A stretch of 64,000 bases of DNA from Desmodesmus armatus (Eukaryota > Chlorophyta > Chlorophyceae > Sphaeropleales > Scenedesmaceae). A program made the translations under genes and the position numbers. Of the stretch, positions 23,501 through 33,100 are shown one piece after another. The notes beneath the pieces are model-generated. The model made no database searches, was not told where the DNA came from, and saw only the letters and a program-made list of their open reading frames with translations. Position 1 is the first letter of the stretch, and the number at the start of each line of letters is the position of its first letter. The stretch lies in contig VIIQ02000244.1 of the NCBI GenBank assembly GCA_007449985.2, positions 43,367 through 107,366 on the forward strand, read 5' to 3'.

Positions 23501-26500
23501 TGCATGGCGGGCAGTTGCCAGATGGCCAAGCACACTGTGTTACGGTATGTTGCACACATTACGGTTATGGGGAGGTTTATGTCATATGTCGTGCGTAGAT
23601 ACAGTCACCACACATCCATGCTAGTGCCTACTGAGTTGAGCCGGCCGTAATGCCGAACCTTATCTTTTGCTGTTGATTTTCTGGCGTGTTTGTCATTGTG
23701 TTGTTGCCACAGGCAATTGGACAGTAGTATCTCTCTACTCGGCTGCTTGTGGCATCCTGTCCCCCAGCCGCACTATGCACTGTTGGGGGTTGGCGCCAAG
23801 TGACAGCTGGGACTTCGACCAAACAACCCGTTGGAGCTCATTGGAAGCTGGCCCAGGTCACATGTGCGCCATTGAGGAAGATACCAAACTTTTGAGGTGC
23901 TTTGGAAACAATGACTAAAAAAAAGATAAAGATACAGAGACACCCCCTTGGTCTCTTAACGCCATAGGACTTCTTCCCATTGGCCTCGCGTCCGTTGAGG
24001 ACGGCTCTTCACACCAACACTCCTGGGGGTCTAGGGCAACGGCACTCGTGGCCACATCTCACTCCCCAGGGGCACACCTGGGGGGAGCTTGACTATGATC
24101 AAGCTAGTGTGCCTGTCGATCTTGCACATGCAAAATGGGCAATGGTGGCTATAGGAACTTATCACACCTGTGGTATTTTGGCCGCTGATCAGAGCATGGT
24201 TTGTTGGGGATATGATGAGTATGGTCGGACTGTTGTTCCGGCTGATCACACTTGGTCTGCTGTATCTGCTGGATTCTTCCATACATGTGGCATTGACGCA
24301 ATCTCCGGCAAGCTGTACTGCTTTGGTTTGGCGGACTATGCGAATGTGCCAGCTGGCGTTTCTTCGGAGACATGGTCCCATGTGTTTGTTGGTTCCTTTC
24401 ACACATGCGGCATTTTGCGGGACAGTGGCAGTCTGCAGTGTTGGACAGACCCGTGGTCGAACTCAGTTGCTGCCGCCAACGTGCCGGCAGAACTGAAGGA
24501 TCTTGCATGGGCTCATGTGTCTAGTGGCGATGACCACACCTGCGGCATATTGAGGGACACAGGCAAGCTCCAGTGCTTTGGTGACAGCAGCACTGGTGCA
24601 CTCAATGTGCCTGCTGAGTACATCGAGTCAGCTTGGTCCACCGTATCTGCTGGTTCGCAATGGACATGTGGGATTCTCATGGGCTTTGGCAAGATGGAGT
24701 GCTTCGGAACGGACGAATACTACAGGCTTGCTGTACCACCTGAACCAGGTAAGGAGCGCAAATGCGTGTGCCTTCGAAGGCAAACTAGTGGAGAGGAATG
24801 GGCCGGGGCTGTTGATGCTGTCAACTTGACTACCAGTTGGTGTTGCTGGACAAAAGCCCAATTAGCAGTGCATGCAGAGGCTCGGGTGTTTTACTACTGC
24901 TTATCACTACTGCTACTTCACTGAATCATGCCCTCGCCTGATCGCCACCAAACAAGGCCCTTAGGGCATGAAGCACTCCTCATATTTCACAGCACTCAAA
25001 CTGTTCTCACATCCATGCACCACAAGAATAGGGACATGGCGTTGTATGCAAAGATCGTGTAAACATTCAACGGCTGTGTCACCATGGTTAGCTGTCGTTT
25101 GGGGCAATGTAGCGCCCGGGTTTGATTTGTTTTGCAACCAACCAACTGTGCAGCTTGATGTGCTGATTGGCTTGGACAGCGTTGCATACTGTGACAGGGT
25201 GAATCCTGCTCCTGCGCCTATGGCATTGTGCCACACTGCGGCAGTGTTCGAAGCCTACGATGCTGCATCATGTCAATTGTTTGTGCTGCTCGCGATGCAG
25301 CTTGACTCAAGCTTGCTGTCTCCGCATGCAACTCTTGCCCGGTTGGGCATGGTCTTGTTGCCTGTGCAGTGTGCCTCCCAGGTCAAGCAGGCAACCCTTG
25401 TATTCCTTGTGAGCAAGACACGTACTCCTTGGGGGGCCCATCCTACAGCAACCCGGGATGTATCTCGTGTGGTGAAGACTTTTTTGCTCGGGGGACAGGC
25501 AACGCAGAGTGCACAGGTGTGCAAGGGACTGCAAGCTATGGGCTGGAGGACTGAGTGACATGTACATGTGTCACACCTGTCTCCAGCTATCCGCAAGCTA
25601 GTGACCACTGTCTGAAAGGAGTGGTTTGGGAGAGGGTGTACAGCATGCAGCAACGTGAAGCATGTGCATACATCAAGCAAGGCAAGGAGTCCTTCACAAA
25701 CTTGAGACCAGGGTGGCGCCAGATAATTGTTTGCATCACATCCCCTCTCCGTACTAGGCTCTTCAACCCAGACCCCCCCCCCCATGGGAGGCCCATTGCC
25801 CCCCGGTGAACAGAGGCTCGTTAGGGGTACTGTTGCTCCGCTTGCGGACTAGCTCCTGAACACCCCCACTGCCTGCTGTCTTAGGCTGTTTTTGCACTGA
25901 AACCGTCCCCCTGCAGCTGTTTCATGCTTGGCATCACACCCTCTGGTCCAAAGTTAATGGACCTCCCTCAACATATGTGTAGCCATTACCCGAAGCTGAG
26001 CAAGCTGGACTACAACCAAGCTTGCCAGCTTGACTTACACAACAAGTCTTCCACCACTCATTGCATAGCTTCTGTGGTGTTTCTGCTGCAGGCAACTGAT
26101 CAGTGGTGTCTACCAGTGGATTCAAATTTCGTGGGTCCACATGTGGTATTCTGACTCGCAGCCGCACAATGCGTTGCTGGGGCAAGAGAGCCAACGACTG
26201 GGAGTTCAACGCATCGTCTTCGTGGAGTTCAGTTGCTGTTGGTGGCCAAAGCATGTGTGCAATACAAGAGGATATCGGAGTGTTGACGTGCTTTGGTGGC
26301 TTTGGTGGCAGCACTGTACCTGATGCTTACCAGCAAGCTCAATGGTCCACCATTGCGGTGGCTCCAAATGGCGGTCACATATGTGGCATCTTGGCCAATC
26401 ATACCATGGTTTGCTGGGGAAACAATATTGATGGGCGAATTGATGTGCCAGCAGATTCTACATGGTCTGCCGTGTCTGTCGGATACTACCACACGTGTGG

Positions 26501-26939
26501 CATCAGCGCCACTGAAGGCACCTTGACTTGCTTTGGCAACAACTTCGGTGGCCAAACCACTGTGCCCATTGATGCCATTGCATCGACATGGTCTCAAGTG
26601 TCCAGTGCGGAGCGCCACACATGTGGTATCATGCGCAACAATGGAACCTTGTTGTGTTGGGGTCAAGGCGATGCTTCTGTTGTGCCTGATTTGCTGAAGG
26701 GCGCTGCGTGGTCGCACGTGTCTTGTGGGTATGACCACACATGTGGGATTCTGAAAGAGACACACGCCATGCATTGCTTCGGTGCCGATGATGATGGACA
26801 GGCGTCTGTGCCTGATGATGTCATTGAGTCAGCATGGTCCACAGTGTCTGCCGGTGACCGGTGGACGTGTGGGATCCTGGCAGGCCCTGATTCAGGCATC
26901 ATGAGGTGTTTTGGAAATATGGATCAAGAGCCTCAATGA
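11595..26939 (+). CDS. Large secreted Cys-rich protein with GCC2/GCC3-type modules and two RCC1-like propellers
   Basis: Exons: 11595-11689, 12976-13106, 13469-13540, 13746-13841, 14093-14263, 14649-14807, 15202-15468, 15749-15958, 16323-16571, 17015-17209, 17534-17641, 17853-18015, 18586-18855, 19186-19303, 19693-20119, 22038-22476, 22797-22952, 23713-24748, 25370-25516, 26092-26939. Exon 1 encodes a signal peptide (Met-Lys, hydrophobic core, Ala-Ala-Ala). Exons 2-12 carry ephrin-receptor-like GCC2/GCC3 repeats (CxxCPxG, GYxxxPG). Exons 13-15 look PAN/Apple-like. Exons 17-18 and 19-20 each give a Cys-rich domain plus seven RCC1-like repeats (HTCGI, CWG or CFG, VP). No membrane segment is seen, so it is probably extracellular. 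Three breaks exist: an extra C in 22375-22380, a 173-bp insertion in exon 18, and a TGA at 26097. With the first two corrected, the exons total 5178 nt (1725 aa). Function unknown; recognition or adhesion is only a guess. Confidence 0.7.
16847..16970. repeat. Two-copy tandem repeat of 62 bp in intron 9 of the secreted-protein gene
   Basis: Units starting at 16847 and 16909 both begin gcctggttggtgggctgttt and continue through a shared tggtgcacggc block to a ttgtacaa end. They lie wholly in the intron between 16571 and 17015, and no coding meaning is seen. Confidence 0.85.
20155..21360 (+). mobile_element. Truncated DIRS-like retrotransposon in intron 15
   Basis: The interval lies within the 1.9-kb intron between 20119 and 22038. 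From the ATG at 20913 to about 21355 one frame encodes the N-terminal part of a reverse transcriptase: Trp-Arg-x-Ile-Gly-Ala-Ser-Pro, a WLK-GV motif, a PPPPF stretch, then FCVPKG, WRLVVNLKHTN, an ETLR motif and LKADM. This order fits DIRS/tyrosine-recombinase elements of algae. The frame then loses similarity before the catalytic YxDD region, so the element is 3' truncated. Hairpins and a 24-bp palindrome precede it. Its left 160 bp resemble the 173-bp insertion at 23917. Boundaries are approximate, and the family call rests on motif recall. Confidence 0.6.
20731..20754. repeat. Perfect 24-bp palindrome inside the retroelement
   Basis: ggctccagcacc is followed directly by its reverse complement. 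A second small hairpin (aggaccta/taggtcct) lies just after it. They precede the reverse transcriptase frame by about 150 bp and may be part of a terminal or untranslated region of the element. Confidence 0.85.
22797..26939 (+). repeat. Tandem duplication of a two-exon module (Cys-rich exon plus RCC1 propeller exon)
   Basis: Exons 17 and 19 both start Cys-Leu-Pro-Gly, then x-Ala-Gly, and share a Cys-Glu-Gln and Tyr-Ser-Leu-Gly-Gly core. Exons 18 and 20 both begin Gly-Asn-Trp (or stop) then Val-Val-Ser and carry seven aligned RCC1-like repeats. Splice phases match between copies. Protein identity is moderate, so the duplication is not recent. Confidence 0.85.
23917..24089. mobile_element. 173-bp insertion in exon 18 flanked by 5-bp target duplication TGACT
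   Basis: TGACT at 23912-23916 is repeated at 24090-24094, and removing one copy plus 23917-24089 restores an unbroken RCC1 repeat reading GNNDYDQASVP. The insert starts with an A run and aagataaagat, and is similar to about 20163-20322 in intron 15, so it is a member of a repeat family. As it stands it creates a TAA directly after Asp. No GT-AG pair removes exactly the insert. Element class is unknown: no TG...CA ends, and an A-rich start rather than end. Confidence 0.8.
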
Positions 26940-27121
26940 AGGGATTTGGGCGTGAGCAGCAATTGGGTTGGTCCTGGATAGCCTTATTGGCAGCCTTGTG
27001 CCACACTGCGTGCCCGGCACGCAACACAGCTAGTGTGTATGGTGAAGGCGTGTTGAGGCTTGGCTGATTGCCTCCAAGGCATGTCGGGTGCTTTGGCTTT
27101 GTTGGTGTGAAGGGAGTGCTG

Positions 27122-27126
27122 TGTAA
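27122..27126 (+). terminator. Candidate TGTAA polyadenylation signal of the secreted-protein gene
   Basis: TGTAA lies 183 nt after the stop at 26937-26939, a normal 3' UTR length for a green alga. A second TGTAA lies at 27791. Confidence 0.5.
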
Positions 27127-27793
27127 GGGCTGATTCACCCCATGACTTGAGGGGCAGAGGCTGTGCATCAATGGCTAGTGTGATGCAACTTGTATGGCAT
27201 ACATGCTATGAGTGGCAAGGGATGTGGACCAGTCACTTGGATGCAACTTGCATGGTATGCTTGCCATGAGGGGGACGTGAGGTGCACTGCTGACTCCGAG
27301 TCACCTGTGGCACTGGCAGCGCATTGTTGATGGTGTGATATGCACATGTCTGGCAGACGTGTATGCATGAAGCACAAGCAACGATGCCATTGTGCAAGCA
27401 CAGAGCCAGGTGTGTGGGGACTACTAGTCCCTGCCTAGCAGGCACTGTTCCAAGGCACGTTGGTTGCTTGTAGGTGTGTTGGAGTGTGAGGGCAGAGATA
27501 GATACAACTCCATGCAGGGTTGAGGTGGAGGAGCATCAGTAGGCAGCGTGCTGCAAGCACACGACTTGTGGGTGAGGAGGAAGTGCATCATGCCCTTTCC
27601 TTCCACAGCACCAATTGAGTCGGTGGATGCAAGCATGCATGCCATGATCTGCAAGGGAGGTGCAGTAGTTGACACTGGCAGGTCAAGGGGACGCAAGCAC
27701 TCCATGGCAGTCGTGATGTCTGAACATCCCATACTGGTGTCAGGTTTGGTTTGCAACACGTGACACGTCGTCTACCATGGGGGTAATCACTGT

Positions 27794-27819
27794 AAACCAG
27801 CATCTGTTGATGCTGGTTT
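27794..27819. repeat. Perfect 11-bp stem, 4-nt loop hairpin
   Basis: aaaccagcatc, loop tgtt, gatgctggttt. It overlaps the end of a TGTAA at 27791. It could affect 3' end formation or be an element end; no T tract follows. Confidence 0.8.
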
Positions 27820-29389
27820 GAAACTGGGCCAGCATCAGGTCAGCAGCACTGCTGCTGTGCTGCTTCTGAGAAACATTACCCAGCTGTGCACTCCTTGCAC
27901 GTGCAAGGACTGGCCATGGCCAGCCTGAACAGGGACATGAGCTTTTTTTGAGGTGGTATGTCGCAACATGTTGCATGCTCCTGTGTTGTTTGTTGTAGAG
28001 GGTGCAGAAAGCAAGTACCCGGGTGCAAGAAAAGTCCCCAGAAATTTTGTGTCACTGCTTTGCCAGAGCTTGAAGCATCAGGGAGCAGGCATGATGGGTG
28101 TTTTGATAAACATATGCCATTGCTGCTCCCCAATTTTCATGATCTTTGGTGCAGTTTCGAGTCGAGTAGTGGGCAGTTTGGTGAAATCCATGTATGGAGT
28201 AGGTGGTGCAGCCAGCCCCTTGGTAGCAGGCCATACTGGGGGCTTGAGCCTCAGCATATGAATGTGCTGCATTGCAGACATTGCCTAGTGCGTCGCACTA
28301 AGCTTGAATATGGCAGGTTGCATGGCAGGTTTTTGAGCAACCTGTTGTGTGGGGTAGGACCTTTTTTGGCTTGCTATGGAGTTTCACTGCATGCCACCAC
28401 CACCTACTTTTTCTGATGATCCTTTGTTGCTGTTCTCAGTTGTGCTGCATCTCCTGAACATATGCCTGTGGTGTATGTGTCACCAGCAGAAACTGCCTGG
28501 CTGTGGTGAAAGCTGCCACTCTTGACTGTGCAAGATGGCGATGCACAGCATTGCACCAACATGTAGCACACCGTGCCTCAATTCTCCATGGTGCTTGCTG
28601 TCAGGGTGTCCAGCTCACACCCTGCACATGCTGTCGTGGTGTAGGTTGCTGCTGGGATTGGTGCACTTAGTTGTGCTTTCAGTGGCTCGAGTTGCTGATT
28701 GAGGTGAGACTTTCTTACTGAATCTCTCTTGTGGGGAGTAGGGGTACAGGAAGTTGGGGATGGGTCGAGGAAAGTTGGGGCTGTAACTGAAGGGTCGGTG
28801 GGAGCAGGGCAGAAAAGTGGTGACTCGGCCAACAATTTGTTGGCACTGGCAGCTGTAACATTTCAATCAAGACACCGGTATACCTGGGCATCTGATGGAT
28901 GCAGTGCAGTTGAATGATATCCTTGCGCTGGCTCCACGCCAGTCTCATCCCGCTCTGCCTTGCCATGTGTCAGTTCGTCATCAAGTCGGTTCCAATGCAC
29001 CCAGCCATGTGTAGTCAAGCCAGCTCAACTTGCCTGTTTGTGACTGGTTTGCACCGCTGTCTGCACACACGCTTAGTCAGACGAGGGCAGAACAGTCAGC
29101 ACCATCAAAACGTTGGTGTTACACCGCAATCTGCTCATGTGCAGCAGCAAGACTATTGCAGACGGTACCCCTGCAACCTTTATTCGCTGCTTGGCAGGCA
29201 AAAGTTGCTCCGCCGTACACAGGCTGCAGCTGCTGCAATGATCCCATCCATGTAGGCCCTGCCATGCCAGTAAAATGCACGGCAGGAAAGCCCCTCGGGC
29301 CCAGCCATGCCAACAGCTTGACATAGGAAAACCCTGCAAGGCTCCAAGCCCCAAACTAGGGCAGCCAAGGGGCTGGCGAGCTGATCAGC

Positions 29390-30000
29390 ATTCGTGCACC
29401 GCATGCATGACGCACCCAGAGCGCATGCATGGCGCATCACCGTGTCACTTCACTGCAGATACAAGCAGCACAACAAGCTGCAGACGTAAATGCTGGCACA
29501 TGAGCACACACTGCTGTATGCAGTGCGGCAACCTTATGCCCTGGCCATGCCCTGGCAAAGACCCCTAGCCCAGCGGCCCTACGGGAGCTCTGCGCTTGAG
29601 TGACTGCAGCCCCACCCCAAGGCATGGGGTCCGAACTATGTACATGCTTGGCGCCACACAACAACCAGTAACACACTTGCAAGGGAGCCCTGATCAATCA
29701 GGGGCCCTGCTCACCCACCCAGCAGGTGTCAAACGAGTGTCAAACATGTATGTACGCCACTGACAGCCCTCAGGCGACATAGCACAACACAGCAGCACAC
29801 CTACGCTGGGGACGAAGGAGCAGGGGCAGCGCAAACCCATACCCAAGGCAAGTGCAGTTGCACACCACCAGCCCTGTCGCTTCAAAGTTTGTGCTTGCCA
29901 ACATCAGGTGGCATACAGACACCGACACACCTCCCTGCCTGGGGCTAGGGGGTTGCTGTCCAGCCATCTCACAAACCAGAGGCCACGCAAACCAGGGGAC
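29390..30000. repeat. Dispersed repeat, copy B
   Basis: Partner of about 8890-9530, in the same orientation and block order. It lies just 3' of the SPT16 stop (30139-30141, minus strand), so it may be transcribed as part of that gene's 3' UTR. Confidence 0.65.
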
Positions 30001-30138
30001 AGCTGCGACATGCCTCACGCCTCACACGGTGTGGTGCACTCAAGTGCTAAAGACAGCACGAAACACACCAAGATGCTGCTAGCTACCAACCAACTGCTGC
30101 GACTGCAGCAGCGGCGGCGGCTGCAGCTGCGTGTGTGT

Positions 30139-33100
30139 TCATCTCCGCCTGCCCCCTCCCCCTCTAGCAGGTGGAGGAGCACCACGCTTGGGCTTCTTGG
30201 TTGGCCGCTCATCATCACTGTCAGCATCAGCACGCCGCTTGTCGTCCCTGTGAAGCAGCGGGACAGCATTGCATGGACAAAGTAAGCGCAAACCCTCATG
30301 GTCGTGTACAGAATAGTACTGCAAACAGACCAACCCATCCCCCCCCCCTGCCCCAGTGGTCCGCCCTGACCCCTCACTTTTCTGCTTCCCAACCTGGGTA
30401 CCACTTGCTGTAGCCCCCCCCCCCCCCCAAAGACCCCCCCCTGTCTCACCTCCTGGCCTCCTCTCCAGCTCCTCCCAAGGCAGCCCCTCCTCCCCTCCTC
30501 TTCTTCCCTCCGCTCCCCCTCCCCCAACAATAATCCTGCCCCCATACTGCCCCCCCCCCGTCATCACCCCCCCCCCCTCTCAAGTCTCAACTTCTTGCCT
30601 CCTCCTCCCGGCTACCCCCATGACAGCCCGTCCTCCCTTCAGCCCCCCAGCCCAAAACCCCTCCTGCCTTCAGCCCCCCCCCTCTATCATGTCTCACCTC
30701 CTTGCCTCCTCTTCCAGCTCCTCCCATGACAGCCCCTCCTCCTCGTCCTCATCAGCCTCCTCACTGCCATCCTCGTCAGCCTCCTCACTGTCAACAACAG
30801 ACGCATCCTGAAACAACACAAAATCGGCGGCAATGCAGGAAGCAATAGCAGCGCATTGGCCACACGATTTTCAAGCAGGAGCCCTGTTGAATTGATGCTG
30901 GTTCTTTCAAGCTGTCCCATACATTGCACTGCTGCGTGTCTCTTTTCCAGGCAGACAATTTCCGCACCTACCCCTCAACCTCCAGAAGTGCTGCTACGGG
31001 TTTGGAGGCACACTCTCCCTACAGTCAGGGCTGTGGCAATGAGTTGGGCAGACCCTCAGTTTTGCATGAGCCTAATCCAGCAGTGTATCTTTCCCAGATG
31101 CCTCACCTCGTCGCTCATGTCCTCGCTGCTCTCGTCGTCGTCCTCTGCCTCTGACCCTGGGTCAAAGCCCTCACTGCTGGCCTCCTCATCCTCACCCTCA
31201 TCATCAGACTTCTCAAGGTCAAGGAAACCCCAACCACCCTGAAGAAGAAGAAGAAGACAAGGGGGGTGGGGTGCACACACCATCGCGACAGACAGGCGGG
31301 TGAGCAACTATTGTGTTGCAAGTCACAAAATGCAAGCCCAGCATGCATGCACCTCATCATCAGACTTCTCTAGGTCAAGGAAGCCCCAACCACCCTGAGG
31401 GAGGGGGGGGGGCATGCAACCGCGGTGGACATACACGTGAGCAACAAGCCCTGTAACACCAGCCCAGCATGTAGTACCCAATCAACACCACCGTCGGTGT
31501 AGATGAACCAGTGCGCTCCCAAACACCACCTGGCTCCCCCACTGACAGCCGCCCCACCCACCCACCCACACCCCACACTGCCGCACCTCGTCCACGAAGG
31601 CCTGTGGGTCCTGCATGATGTGTTTGAGGATGGGCTTCCAGGCCAGGTTGAGCTTGCTCTCATAGTACTTGATCTTCACTGACGTCAGCCACTCCTACAG
31701 ACAGACACACGCACCAGCAGAACAGCAGGAGGGCAGCCACACACCAGCCCAAAAGTAAGGCCCATGTGAGTGGGTACAGCACACCAGTACAGCTGGTGCT
31801 GCACACCAGTACACGTCCGCAGTCTGCATGTGCACAGCTGGCGCCAACAGCAGCAAGCACCACCAATGAAGCAGGTGAGGGTGGTAACAGGCCAAGAGTC
31901 AGCCCCATGTAGGTTGCACACCAGCACACATCTGGGCAGTCTGCATGTGCTCAGCTAGTGCCAACAACAGCAAGCACCAGATAGGCAAGCATGTACTGGA
32001 GAAAAGTAAACAGCAACAGAAGCAACCCGGCTGTACAGCAATGGCCCTGCTCAAGCATGCATCTGACAGTGTGTCTGACCTTGATTGTGTCCAGCTTCTT
32101 GGAGGGAATGGCATCAATCTTCATCACATCTCGCGTGAAGTCCTGCACACAGACAAAGGGGGGTTGATGGAGTTTGGGCGCAGGCGTGGGGGTGGATGGT
32201 GGATGTTACAACCCAGCACCAGCAGATGTGTGGATGTACACGGTCTTGGGCAGCGCTGCAGCCTGATGCCATGGTCACAGCATGGGCGACGCTAACCCTC
32301 TGCATGCATGTAGGCAGCTACACCAGCAAATATTTAAATATATGCCCCATCCAGCCGAGTGATTGCAGGAGTGTATTGCTGTGAGTGTGACAGGCAACCC
32401 GCCACACCCGTCTTGCAACCCATCCACCCTGCCACCAGCCACAACAGCAAGCTTGCGCAGCCACAATGCCCCCCCCCCCCGTTCTGTACCTTGAACACAA
32501 TGGCCATGTCAAAGTTCTTGAGGTTGAAGCCGACACGCTCTAGGTTGACGATCTCGATGTCCGCCAGCGACACCACGGTGAAGGGCATCTGTGTCAGCTC
32601 CACCAGGCAGTTGACTGTGGGCAGCACCATCACGGTCTCACGGAACGGCACGCCCTCAAACCCAAGCTCCCTGCAAAGGCGGCGTGGTGAGCAGGTGCGG
32701 GTCAATGTGTGTCTAAGAGGATGAACACCTGGCGGCACAGACCATATCATCCGCTGAGCTGCATTTTGTAGAAGCCTTGCACACGACACAATGTCAACGC
32801 TGCTCATTGCGGCGATGATGACATGCCAAGGCAGCATGCAGCCCCTCTGCTGGGCTGCTGCCACCTGGATGGACCTGCTTGCCTGTGACTGCAAGCCAGC
32901 ATGCAGCCCCCCCCCCCCCCCCCCCGGGGGCTACTCCCCACCTGAATGGCACATCCCACTCCAGCTGCAGGTCAGGCATCTCCTTCTCCCAGTGCTCCTG
33001 TGCACACACAAAGAAAAAGCAGCAGCTATCATTACTTGCAGCTTGTGTCACCATCGCTACACCAGGCACACCAGATTTAGCAAAACATCGCAATCAGCAC

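Larger units (their letters stand above)
26940..30138. other. Gene-poor interval between convergent secreted-protein and SPT16 genes
   Basis: It holds both 3' UTRs, a small direct repeat around 27180-27270 (gatgcaacttg...ggcat/ggtat...catgag), a hairpin at 27794-27819 and a dispersed repeat copy near 29390-30000. I see no ORF with domain content. The two genes converge on this region. Confidence 0.45.

Noticed and set aside
23917..24089. The 173-bp insertion as a normal intron
   Set aside because: No GT at its left or AG at its exact right border, and the flanking TGACT duplication plus a second copy elsewhere fit a mobile element.
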